Shown here one piece after another: positions 46,201 to 55,618 of a DNA stretch of 64,000 nt. The DNA is from an uncultured Thalassotalea sp. GTDB lineage: Bacteria; Pseudomonadota; Gammaproteobacteria; Enterobacterales; Alteromonadaceae. The position numbers were made by a program, and so were the translations under genes. Numbering within the stretch: the first letter of the stretch is position 1; each line of letters begins with the position of its first letter. Location of the stretch: assembly GCA_947492575.1 (NCBI GenBank), contig CANLNK010000002.1, positions 531,304 to 595,303 of the forward strand, in the 5' to 3' direction. The notes under the pieces were generated by a model. The model made no database searches, was not told where the DNA came from, and saw nothing but the letters and a program-made list of their open reading frames with translations.

Positions 46201-47018
46201 GTCCAATGTACTTAACTCGTCTTGTAAAAGAAAAAGCAACAACCGTAGACGTTGCAATGGACGACAATCAAGCACGTGAATTAACACAATTATTTGAAGC
46301 TAACAAATCAACTGTTTCAAATATTGCGAGCAGCTTAGCGAACGTAAAAAGCGCCGAACTGGCGTGGAGCTTCACAGCATTAAATTCACGTTTGTCGATT
46401 TTAAGACAATTATTGGCGCAACTTGCCTCTAATAAAGTGGTGTTAAAGCAAGAAGCTGATTTGGCACAAGTACTTACTGATTGTCGCGCACAGCTATTAT
46501 TTGCTGAAAATACACTCGCTAAACCACTTGAGCTTCCAGGGCCGACGGGTGAGTCGAACATTCTGTACTTAGAATCTCGTGGTACTGTTGCAGCACTTCG
46601 CTGTGAACAAACGAGCTTTAACTTCTGGTTAGTATCGGTTATTTCAGCATTAGCAGCAGGTAACTGCGTGGTAGCTGTTGTCGATGATGAGCACTACAAT
46701 GAAGCCAACAGCATTGCTGGGCAACTTACTAATATTGGCTTGCCAGGTGGTGTGTTCACCGTTGCTAAGCTAGGGCATTTGCCAGCAGTGTTGAACCATG
46801 CGCATTTAGCAGGTGCAGTTGTGGATAACCAAAGCCCGCTGAAAAAGTATGTTGGAGAGACAATTGCTGCTCGTTCTGGTGCTATTCTGCCGCTAATTAC
46901 GGCTTACACTAACCAAAGCTTATTGCACCGCATGGTCACAGAAAAAACCATCACTATTGACACCACAGCAGCAGGTGGTAACGCCTCGCTGATGACAATG
47001 GAATCGAACGTCGGTTAA
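43218..47018 (+). CDS. putA: Bifunctional proline dehydrogenase / P5C dehydrogenase PutA
   Basis: Oxidises proline to glutamate in two steps with channelling of the intermediate. The 1266-aa product has an N-terminal helical domain, the FAD-binding proline dehydrogenase barrel (RSPGISIKLSAIHPRYEF, KGAYWDSEIK, ATHNAYTVA), and the aldehyde dehydrogenase half with IAETGGQNCMVV and the catalytic Cys in SAGQRCSALRVL. A further ALDH-like C-terminal domain of about 200 residues follows. The ribbon-helix-helix repressor domain of the E. coli protein is absent: the sequence begins directly with MLFNGSLTATSNIRQ. Confidence 0.97.
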   Translation: MLFNGSLTATSNIRQTIRDHYRADENKVLANLLPIAEISVDAKSRAWDYARQLVVNIRKDQVGKGGVDALLNEFSLSTEEGVVLMCLAEALLRVPDKETADSLIRDKLAEGDWSSHIGNSDSLFVNASSWGLLLTGKLVNYSDQKKKAQFGLLKKTVGRLGEPVIRKAVRYAMKIMGTQFVMGHTIEGAITRAVETEAKGYTYSYDMLGEGARTMKDADRYFDAYMKAIDAIGYAAKNKGPERSPGISIKLSAIHPRYEFSHRDRVIEELIPRLKKLALAAKAYDIGFTVDAEEADRLDISLDIIEAVFADKDLDGWNGFGIAVQAYQKRGLFVIEWVRELTQKVGRQMMVRLVKGAYWDSEIKISQAEGFEDFPVFSRKPSTDVSYQACAKKLLEYRDSIYPQFATHNAYTVATILEMTDNYHGFEFQRLHGMGESLYDQVVTGKKVPCRVYAPVGEHSDLLAYLVRRLLENGANSSFVNNIVDDNIPVESLLADPVETVQAWQNKYNPQIPQSIELYGNERANSKGIDLTDIDQITVMRGNMDTWFESTKSLAVVEGAEPVTNPANHSEVLGYIKHADEAEMKAIVGRAHDAFSTWSATPVEQRAEVLLKTADLLEAHRDELIAMCTKEAGKTVADGVAEVREAVDFCRYYAARAKELMANSELESRGVVLCISPWNFPLAIFLGQVSAALVVGNTVVAKPAEQTSLVALRTIELMHEAGLPESAVEAVVARGSKVGEHIVPDERIQAIMFTGSTETGTWISQKLAERSGDPVPLIAETGGQNCMVVDSTALPEQVVDDVVASGFQSAGQRCSALRVLFLQEDVADKIIDMIKGAMQELHVGDPALLTTDVGPVIDNRALTALNAHVDYLSKRGTLHYACKAPEMGDIDHNFFVPRLYEISDLSVLEKEVFGPVVHVIRYKASELEQVIDQINGTGFGLTMGIHTRIEDKAEYLAARSRAGNVYVNRNMIGAVVGVQPFGGRGLSGTGPKAGGPMYLTRLVKEKATTVDVAMDDNQARELTQLFEANKSTVSNIASSLANVKSAELAWSFTALNSRLSILRQLLAQLASNKVVLKQEADLAQVLTDCRAQLLFAENTLAKPLELPGPTGESNILYLESRGTVAALRCEQTSFNFWLVSVISALAAGNCVVAVVDDEHYNEANSIAGQLTNIGLPGGVFTVAKLGHLPAVLNHAHLAGAVVDNQSPLKKYVGETIAARSGAILPLITAYTNQSLLHRMVTEKTITIDTTAAGGNASLMTMESNVG

Positions 47019-47047
47019 TCGAAAGATTAGTTACAAATTGTTCAGTG

Positions 47048-47083
47048 AAAAGCCTGCCTAATTGCCTTAGTGCAGGCTTTTTT
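47048..47083 (+). terminator. Terminator after putA
   Basis: AAAAGCCTGC (47048-47057) pairs with GCAGGCTTTT (47072-47081) around 14 nt, followed by T. Confidence 0.88.
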
Positions 47084-47145
47084 ATTTGTAATCGCTATCA
47101 CGCTCACCGTAAAATTATTGCTCAATCTCGTTATACTCAAAATGG

Positions 47146-47574
47146 ATGAACAACAATATGGGCGATGGTTACAACGGAAAGTGTTTGTGCGGTGAAGTAC
47201 ATATCTCGATAAACGGAAAGATCAGCGACATTATTCACTGTCATTGCTCACTCTGCCGAAAAAATAGTGGCACCGCTTATGCCACCAATGGCTTTATCAA
47301 CGCAGACGAGTTTGAAATTACGCAAGGTAAAAATAGCTTAAGCAGTTTTTCTTTCAAACCAGGACGTTATCGTCACTTCTGCAGCAAGTGCGGCTCGCCT
47401 GTTTACAGTTCGAATGATGACGATCCTTCACGCTACCGTATTCGGTTAGGCATTTTGGATTCAGATATTGATGAACGCCCCATTTCTCACAACTTCGTCA
47501 GTTCAAAAGCCAACTGGGAAGACCTAGACGCCGAACTTCCACGTTACGATGCTTTTGAACCCAGTCGCCAGTAA
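47146..47574 (+). CDS. GFA/CENP-V family zinc protein
   Basis: Product of 142 aa of the glutathione-dependent formaldehyde-activating (GFA) fold. Zinc-binding cysteines are in GKCLCGEV, CHCSLCRK and CSKCGSPVY. Most family members are uncharacterised and the formaldehyde role is disputed, so the substrate is left open. Start ATG 47146; it stands alone downstream of the putA terminator. Confidence 0.88.
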   Translation: MNNNMGDGYNGKCLCGEVHISINGKISDIIHCHCSLCRKNSGTAYATNGFINADEFEITQGKNSLSSFSFKPGRYRHFCSKCGSPVYSSNDDDPSRYRIRLGILDSDIDERPISHNFVSSKANWEDLDAELPRYDAFEPSRQ

Positions 47575-47622
47575 TCGATAAAACTCTGGCAATAAGTCAG
47601 AAAAAGTAACTAAAACGAATCA

Positions 47623-47654
47623 TTAACCCCAGCTACTGATGTTGCTAGGGTTAA
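47623..47654. repeat. Inverted repeat between convergent genes
   Basis: TTAACCC-AGC (47623-47633) pairs with GCT-GGGTTAA (47644-47654), with one unpaired base on each side and a 10-nt loop. It could end transcription from either side but has no T-run. Confidence 0.4.
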
Positions 47655-47680
47655 GCTTATAGATTGTTGGCAAAGAAGTG

Positions 47681-48799
47681 TTAAGCACCTAAAAGCTTGC
47701 GCGAATGCTTACCTAATAGACGTTTTATTGCATAAGCCAGAGCTATGCTACCAAGAACAGCAGTAACAAAACTGATACTACCAAATATACCGATTAACGC
47801 TGTAGAACGTGATTCATCTAGTATTGGCCGCACAGTTTGAATCACGGTACCAATGAAAATAACGTGCAGAAAGAATATTGCGAACGCATAAGTACCAAGC
47901 AACATCAACCAGGTCGGTATTTTACTTTCGGTACTGGAATCCAGACTCCTCCCCCAATTAGCACACAAGGTCATATCGCCATTTCCCTCAAGCGCTGACA
48001 ACCAATGTAGCACAAGCAAACAAATGGCTACTTTCTGGATATAAACGAGGGTTTGTCTTAACGAATATAGACTCCCTGGCTGATAATCGACGACATAGAG
48101 AGCATACAAAAGCACCGAACTTATCAACGCAGTTACGAGTAACCAGACTTTGTGCTCGCTAACAAATTGCTTAACCTGTTGATAATGAGTTCCCATCGCC
48201 ATACCCAGTGCATAAGCACCAAGGAAATAAACGAACGATTGTGGCTTAATAAAATCAGGAAAGGGGCTTCTGGAAACTATCAGCGGTAACAATATGATCA
48301 GAACAAACACCAAGTTAGATTTTCGCTGCAACCATGCAAGTAAAGGCGTTACTAAAAATAAAAAGGCTAATACAGGAATGTACCAAAAATGAATATCCGC
48401 TTTACCCGTTATTAGATTTTGAGAGGCTATTTTAAGATAACTGAGTAGAGTATTAGCGACTTCTCCCGACTCAATAACATAATGCCAATAGAATCCCGTC
48501 AGCGCGAAAGTTAATATCAAGTAGGGAAACAAGACATGATTAATTTTGCGGGTAAAGAAGGACGACCATGACTTTTCAGATAGCACTAAATTGAACAGCA
48601 AGCCCGAAATTATCGCAAAGTAAATTGTCGAACCGTGAAAAACGGTTTCCGTTAGCCAGAAGAGCCACTTCAAACCATCAACGTCCAAGCCTCCGGTCCA
48701 AAAAATCATAAAAGACCAAGCGTGGGCCCCCACCACACTCAGGATCGCAAACCCGCGAAAGGCATGCAGATGTTGAATGTAACTCGCTGACGTAGTCAT
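47681..48799 (-). CDS. Acyltransferase 3 family membrane protein
   Basis: Polytopic inner-membrane O-acyltransferase-like protein of 372 aa with about ten TM helices. The N-terminal signature YIQHLHAFRGFAILSVVGAHA contains the conserved His and Arg, and FWYIPVLAFLFLVTPLL is typical. The family modifies polysaccharides, lipids or glucans. No polysaccharide gene is adjacent, so the acceptor is unknown. Confidence 0.87.
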   Translation of the reverse strand: MTTSASYIQHLHAFRGFAILSVVGAHAWSFMIFWTGGLDVDGLKWLFWLTETVFHGSTIYFAIISGLLFNLVLSEKSWSSFFTRKINHVLFPYLILTFALTGFYWHYVIESGEVANTLLSYLKIASQNLITGKADIHFWYIPVLAFLFLVTPLLAWLQRKSNLVFVLIILLPLIVSRSPFPDFIKPQSFVYFLGAYALGMAMGTHYQQVKQFVSEHKVWLLVTALISSVLLYALYVVDYQPGSLYSLRQTLVYIQKVAICLLVLHWLSALEGNGDMTLCANWGRSLDSSTESKIPTWLMLLGTYAFAIFFLHVIFIGTVIQTVRPILDESRSTALIGIFGSISFVTAVLGSIALAYAIKRLLGKHSRKLLGA

Positions 48800-49041
48800 A
48801 AAATTTCCTTTATATTTTTAACCACTTTAGCGAGGTTGCGCCCTTAATTGAAAGGCTGTGCATACGAATTCATCGATCCATATCACCCGCCCAAAAAACG
48901 CCCTTCGGTTTACATCGACTGCTATTTGTTTTACAACTTAATGCACAAAGCACGCTAAGCTCCATACGTTGATAGAGCGTATTTGGAGAATACAAGAACG
49001 AATAGCTTGCTCAGAGAATAAAAAATATAAAAGGGAACAAC

Positions 49042-50574
49042 ATGCAAAACGCAACGGGCCTTCAAAAGGTCCTAAACAAAATTGAGATTTGGGGTAACAA
49101 ACTCCCTGATCCAGCGGCATTATTCATTCTTCTCCTCGGTATCGTCATGGTACTGTCTTGGGCATTATCAGGCATTGATTTTAATGTTATTGACCCAAGA
49201 AACGGACAAGCGTTAGTTATCAACAGTCAGCTGTCTGGCGAGTCTTTAACAACACTCATGTCAAATATGGTCAAGAACTTCGCACACTTTCATCCGGTAG
49301 GTGTAGTACTTGTCGCTATGCTAGGCATTGGTATCGCAGAATATTCTGGCTTTATAAACACCGGTTTACGCGCTTTGTTGTCGGTAACATCTAAATGGTT
49401 GCTTACACCTATGATCGTAATGATTGGTATTGTCAGTCATACAGCTGTAGATGCTGGTTACGTGCTTGTTATTCCATTGGGTGGCGTTATTTTCTATGCG
49501 GCAGGTCGACATCCCCTAGCCGGTATTGCAGCGGCGTTTGCGGGTGTTTCAGGCGGTTTCTCCGCTAATTTTGTCCCGTCAGCGATAGATCCAATGCTGC
49601 AAGGTATATCACAAGCTGGCGCTCAATTACTTGACCCATCGGTTGTATTGAACCCGCTTAACAACTATTACTTTACAGCACTTTCTTCGATTCTGATTAT
49701 TTGCCTTGCTTGGTTTATCACCGACAAAATCGTAGAGCCTAAGCTGCAAGAGAACAAACTCGATGGTGATTTGTCTGAATTACCGTCAATGGATCCACTA
49801 AAGCCAGAGGAAAAGAAGGCACTCCGTTGGGCATTGTTGTCAATCGTCATTAGCCTAGGTTTGTTGTACATATCCGCAGCCGGAGAATCATCACCTTGGC
49901 GTGCAGCAGACGGAACACTCACTGCATTTGCAGCGCCATTGATGCAATCTATTGTGTCACTTATCTTCCTAGTGTTTTTGATTCCTGGTTTAGTTTATGG
50001 CTTGATCTCAGGCACGATTCGTTCTTCCAAGCAATTTGTAGAAGGAATGAGTAAAGCAATGTCAGGCATGGGTTATTACCTAGTGATTATGTTCTTCATT
50101 GCTCAGTTTATCTATGCCTTCGGTCAATCGAACTTGGGTGTGCTACTAGCACTAAAAGGCGCGGAACTCTTAAAAGCGTTAGCTCTTCCTGGTGGCGTGA
50201 CTATTACAGGGATTATTATTCTTACGGGTGTGATTAACCTTTTTGTAGGCTCTGCATCAGCCAAGTGGGCATTGCTTGCACCGATATTTATTCCAATGCT
50301 GATGACATTGGGCTTCTCGCCAGATTTGGCGCAAGCGGCATATCGTATCGGTGATTCAAGTACAAATATTATTACACCACTGATGCCTTACTTCCCGCTT
50401 GTTGTAGTATTTTGTCAGCGCTATGTGACATCAGCAGGTATTGGTACGCTAACAGCTATGATGTTGCCGTACTCTCTGATCTTTATGATCGCTTGGACAC
50501 TATTCTTAATGCTCTACTGGTGGTTAGGTATTCCACTTGGCTTACAAGCAAGTTTCGAGTATGTGCCTAACTAA
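49042..50574 (+). CDS. AbgT family transporter
   Basis: Inner-membrane transporter of 510 aa of the AbgT family, whose members import p-aminobenzoyl-glutamate or export sulfonamide drugs. Conserved parts: LPDPAALFILLLG at the N-terminus, GIVSHTAVDAGYVLVIPL, AFAGVSGGFSANFVPS, LFVGSASAKWALLAPIFIPM and YRIGDSSTNIITPLMPY. A GGGAACAAC ribosome site precedes the ATG. No abgA/abgB peptidase genes are next to it. The 242-bp gap upstream holds no gene. Confidence 0.94.
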   Translation: MQNATGLQKVLNKIEIWGNKLPDPAALFILLLGIVMVLSWALSGIDFNVIDPRNGQALVINSQLSGESLTTLMSNMVKNFAHFHPVGVVLVAMLGIGIAEYSGFINTGLRALLSVTSKWLLTPMIVMIGIVSHTAVDAGYVLVIPLGGVIFYAAGRHPLAGIAAAFAGVSGGFSANFVPSAIDPMLQGISQAGAQLLDPSVVLNPLNNYYFTALSSILIICLAWFITDKIVEPKLQENKLDGDLSELPSMDPLKPEEKKALRWALLSIVISLGLLYISAAGESSPWRAADGTLTAFAAPLMQSIVSLIFLVFLIPGLVYGLISGTIRSSKQFVEGMSKAMSGMGYYLVIMFFIAQFIYAFGQSNLGVLLALKGAELLKALALPGGVTITGIIILTGVINLFVGSASAKWALLAPIFIPMLMTLGFSPDLAQAAYRIGDSSTNIITPLMPYFPLVVVFCQRYVTSAGIGTLTAMMLPYSLIFMIAWTLFLMLYWWLGIPLGLQASFEYVPN

Positions 50575-50610
50575 CTCACAAAGTTAAACACGCTAATTTT
50601 TTTCAATGAT

Positions 50611-50664
50611 AAGCCAGCTGCAACGCTGGCTTTTTTATGCGAGAACGCTGGCTTTTTATGCGAA
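50611..50664 (+). terminator. Terminator with duplicated 3' half after abgT-like gene
   Basis: AAGCCAGC (50611-50618) pairs with GCTGGCTT (50625-50632), followed by T. The 22-nt unit from 50622 (AACGCTGGCTTTTTTATGCG and two more bases) is repeated directly at 50644-50664 with one T fewer, so a second 3' arm and T-run is available. Confidence 0.85.
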
Positions 50665-50774
50665 GAAGGGGGCTAGGATTACAAAATTAAACAGCAATCC
50701 ATACACATTGTTACAACTCAACGCCAGCGAGATATTACACTGAGCAGGACTTTACTAATTTATGGAATGCTACA

Positions 50775-51167
50775 ATGACACTTGGAAAAACGCTCTTAAT
50801 CTCTCTCATGCTCGTGCTGCTTTCTGCTTGCACGTCTTCACACATCATACTTGGCGACGCGCGTCCACCAATTCATCACACAGAAGTGAAGGTATACACA
50901 GATAAACCAGCACAGTTTGAGACAATCGCCATTGTTGATGCTTCAAGTAAATATTCTTTTTCATTTACCGAGCAACACAAAATGGACAAAGCGCTTGAAC
51001 GACTGAAACAAGAGGCGGGAAAACTAGGTGCAAATGGTATTTTATTGACCTCGATAACCGACAATGAATCTATTACCACAACATCTGGTGACGACGGAAT
51101 ATCGTTTTCAACTTCAGAGTCTTATAAATCACTACAGGCAACCGCAATTTACGTTATCACTCCTTAG
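50775..51167 (+). CDS. Predicted lipoprotein, function unknown
   Basis: Product of 130 aa with a lipoprotein signal peptide (LLISLMLVLLSAC, lipobox LSAC). The mature part contains VYTDKPAQFETIAIVDASSKYSF and an alpha-beta region KLGANGILLTSITDNES, ending in beta strands. No family recognised with certainty. Monocistronic between its own upstream region and the terminator at 51213. Confidence 0.8.
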   Translation: MTLGKTLLISLMLVLLSACTSSHIILGDARPPIHHTEVKVYTDKPAQFETIAIVDASSKYSFSFTEQHKMDKALERLKQEAGKLGANGILLTSITDNESITTTSGDDGISFSTSESYKSLQATAIYVITP

Positions 51168-51212
51168 AAAGCTCTCTTTCAGTTCTATTGCTGTAGCTTA
51201 TAGCTAACACAA

Positions 51213-51236
51213 AAAAGGCGCCACTAGGCGCCTTTT
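51213..51236. terminator. Bidirectional terminator between lipoprotein gene and fadH
   Basis: AAAAGGCGCC (51213-51222) pairs with GGCGCCTTTT (51227-51236) around ACTA; T-runs in both directions. Confidence 0.92.
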
Positions 51237-51255
51237 CATTTATAGATGACCCGTC

Positions 51256-53283
<2,028 letters not shown>

Positions 53284-53381
53284 TTATAAGTGCCCTATAA
53301 AATCAGTATGTTCAATGCTTCGGCATGGTCTAACCAGATACTAATAAAATACGTGCGCTTTGGGTAAAACACAAGCTAATT

Positions 53382-53409
53382 TTGACACCTGTCAGATTAA
53401 AATTATATT
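53382..53409 (+). promoter_or_regulatory. Strong promoter with palindrome for the Gre-like gene
   Basis: A perfect -35 TTGACA (53382-53387) and a -10 TATATT (53404-53409) are 16 bp apart. The -35 lies in the palindrome TGACACCTGTCA (53383-53394), a possible operator. The leader to the Gre-like ATG is about 100 nt. Confidence 0.6.
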
Positions 53410-53453
53410 TCGTTCATTTTCCGTTTAGTTTCTTGCACAGATAAATAAGGAAA

Positions 53454-53507
53454 ATGAGGACAATGAAAAAAACGAAGAAAATGAAATCTATTCCCAAAAT
53501 CGGATAA
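53454..53507 (+). CDS. Possible 17-codon basic leader peptide
   Basis: ATG 53454 to TAA 53505-53507 encodes MRTMKKTKKMKSIPKIG. AAGGA precedes it closely, and a second Met follows after another GAGGA. It ends 9 bp before the Gre-like ATG, between that gene and its promoter. It may be chance; only its position and ribosome sites support it. Confidence 0.25.
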   Translation: MRTMKKTKKMKSIPKIG

Positions 53508-53516
53508 ACTGCTCAT

Positions 53517-54023
53517 ATGAATAAAATTGAATTACTTAACGAAGTGGTTTTAGCCCTGCAGAATCTGCTTACACAAGCGGTTACCGCAGCAGAAAACGCG
53601 CATAAAGCCGCTATTGACGACCAGTCGGTAGCCGAAACACAGTACGATACACTCGCCATTGAAGCCAGCTATCTTGCAGAAGGTCAAAGCCGGCGAATTG
53701 ATGAACTCAAAGCGCAAATACAGCAATTAGAGGCGTTGCAAGTAGAAACTGAGCAACAAGATGTAGCTAACTCTCAAGTTAACCTAGGTTCACTGGTCTG
53801 GTTGGATTACGACAACGGTGAAAACAAAAAGGTGTTTGTCTTACCTTGTGGTGCTGGAATTCAGCTGGAAGTTGAAGGCGAAAAGGTGTTGGTAGTCACG
53901 CCAAAGGCACCGCTAGCAAAAGCTATTTTAAACAAGGTAGTAGATGACGATTTCGAGCTCGTCATCGCCGGCCAAAATGGGATAGGCAAGGCACAGACAG
54001 GTTTTATTGCACAGATAGACTAA
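53517..54023 (+). CDS. GreA/GreB-like protein
   Basis: Cytoplasmic protein of 168 aa with the layout of a transcript-cleavage factor. Residues 1-80 form a helical hairpin (VVLALQNLLTQAVTAAENAH and YLAEGQSRRIDELKAQIQQLE) with an acidic turn (AIDDQSVAETQYD) where GreA has GDLKENAEY. The C-terminal part is FKBP-like: GSLVWLDYDNGENKKVFVLP and VVTPKAPLAKAILNKVVDDDFEL, resembling SPLGRALLGKKVGD of Gre factors. A role at the RNA polymerase secondary channel is inferred. Overall identity to GreA is low, and N-terminal spacing differs. Confidence 0.65.
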   Translation: MNKIELLNEVVLALQNLLTQAVTAAENAHKAAIDDQSVAETQYDTLAIEASYLAEGQSRRIDELKAQIQQLEALQVETEQQDVANSQVNLGSLVWLDYDNGENKKVFVLPCGAGIQLEVEGEKVLVVTPKAPLAKAILNKVVDDDFELVIAGQNGIGKAQTGFIAQID

Positions 54024-54073
54024 TACTAAAACCAGAAGTAAAAGAGCCCCTCTAAACAAGGCGTGTGTCATTT

Positions 54074-55441
54074 TTACGAAGGCTTCAACAACGCTTTAAT
54101 CTCAGCGATATCAGCGACTTTGTCATCTAGTTTTAGGTAAGCAACCGCTTCCGAATAAACCAAGGTTGCTTCGACAACGCCCGGCATGGCAATAAGCTTT
54201 TCTGCTACCTCATCTGCTTGTTCTTCAGAGCTAAAGTGAGCACTAAAACTGAAGCTTTTTGATTTTGCATGGCGCTTCATGCCCAGAGCAGCAACTAACC
54301 ATAAACCAACTATTAACGCCATGACGATAAAGACAAAGCCTGCTTCATATTGGCTTGCCAACCAACCGCCAATGGCACCACCTGCAAAGGCCCCCAAAAA
54401 CTGACTCGATGAGAATATTCCCATTGCGCTGCCTTTAACTCCAGCAGGTGCAATACGCGATAGAATCGATGGCATAGTGGCTTCTAGGTAGTTAAAAGCA
54501 ACAAAGAATAAAAGGATAAGCACAACCAAAAAGATTACTTGGTTAGGCAACAATGCGAATAAAAGTAATGTGATTGCCAATAGTGCCACTGCAGCAATAA
54601 ACATCTCTTTTTCTTTTTGTTTTTTAATGGCAAAAATCATGAACGGCACCATCAAAAAGAATGAACCTAATAAGGTAGGCAGGTATAGTTGCCAGTGGCT
54701 TTGCAAATCAATGCCGGCTTCGACTAAACGAGTCGGTAGGAAAATAAAGCAAGCCGTTAACGCCATATGCAAGATGAACACACCGATATTTAAACGAGCC
54801 AGTTGTGGATGTTTCATCAAGGCACCGAGCTGATCCAGCATAGCCACATTGTCACCTTTCGGTGCTTTATGCACAGAACTCGGCACCATGAACTGAATCA
54901 TTACCATGGCTAAAACCGTTAAAATACCAGTGAACCAGAAAAGTCCACTCAGGCCAAAACTTTCACCTACCAGCGGCCCTAACACCAATGCCATAGTGAA
55001 CGACAAACCGATAAACATGCCGATTGTCGCCATCACTTTCGGACGCTGTTCTTCACGGGTCAAGTCTGCAGCTAACGCCAATACAGCACTGGCAATCGCT
55101 CCCGTTCCCTGAAGAGCACGCCCTAAAACAACACCATAAATAGTCTCGGAAAGCGCTGCGACTACGCTACCGATGGCAAATACCACTAAGCCCATCATGA
55201 TAATCGGTTTGCGGCCAAACTTATCAGATAAAATTCCCATCGGGATTTGCAGCAAGGCTTGTGTTAAACCATACGCACCAATCGCTAAACCAAGCCAAAT
55301 TGGGGAGAAGCCGACAAGTTCAGGACCATAAATGGCGAATACTGGCAGAATCATGAATAAGCCAAGCATGCGAAGGCCAAAAACCATCGCTAATGAAAAG
55401 GCTGCTTTTTTCTCTATGGAGTTAAGTCCCGATGCGCTCAT
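54074..55441 (-). CDS. MFS transporter with C-terminal YAM domain (YajR-like)
   Basis: Proton-linked major facilitator of 455 aa with twelve TM helices. Motif A is intact (GILSDKFGRKPIIMMGL). After TM12 a soluble ferredoxin-like domain of about 65 residues follows (SFSFSAHFSSEEQADEVAEKLIAMPGVVEATLVYSEAVAYLKLDD), the feature that sets YajR apart from other MFS exporters. Substrate unknown. It diverges from uvrA. Confidence 0.9.
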   Translation of the reverse strand: MSASGLNSIEKKAAFSLAMVFGLRMLGLFMILPVFAIYGPELVGFSPIWLGLAIGAYGLTQALLQIPMGILSDKFGRKPIIMMGLVVFAIGSVVAALSETIYGVVLGRALQGTGAIASAVLALAADLTREEQRPKVMATIGMFIGLSFTMALVLGPLVGESFGLSGLFWFTGILTVLAMVMIQFMVPSSVHKAPKGDNVAMLDQLGALMKHPQLARLNIGVFILHMALTACFIFLPTRLVEAGIDLQSHWQLYLPTLLGSFFLMVPFMIFAIKKQKEKEMFIAAVALLAITLLLFALLPNQVIFLVVLILLFFVAFNYLEATMPSILSRIAPAGVKGSAMGIFSSSQFLGAFAGGAIGGWLASQYEAGFVFIVMALIVGLWLVAALGMKRHAKSKSFSFSAHFSSEEQADEVAEKLIAMPGVVEATLVYSEAVAYLKLDDKVADIAEIKALLKPS

Positions 55442-55463
55442 AATAAATCAGTAGAATTGGTAG

Positions 55464-55493
55464 CTTGTTGTCTTCAAACTTGTTGTCTTCAAA
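55464..55493. repeat. Perfect 15-nt tandem duplication
   Basis: CTTGTTGTCTTCAAA occurs twice head to tail (55464-55478 and 55479-55493) in the gap between the yajR-like gene and uvrA. Confidence 0.9.
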
Positions 55494-55567
55494 ATAAGTG
55501 CGGAATTCTAACATGATGTCGGGCACAACAAAATCAGAACTTTCGGATGAAAATCCGCTACTTTTTG

Positions 55568-55576
55568 TGCAATAAT
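55568..55576 (+). promoter_or_regulatory. Extended -10 promoter of uvrA
   Basis: TGCAATAAT has the TGn extension and five of six -10 bases, 43 bp before the uvrA ATG. No LexA box of the form CTGT-N8-ACAG is seen in 55442-55618. Confidence 0.4.
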
Positions 55577-55618
55577 GTGTGATTCTTTTTCGCTATTCGA
55601 TGTTCAATCGGGACGGTC

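Noticed and set aside
48979-48993. GTATT-N5-AATAC palindrome upstream of the abgT-like gene
   Set aside because: Five-base arms in AT-rich DNA are expected by chance and no promoter is clearly positioned by it.
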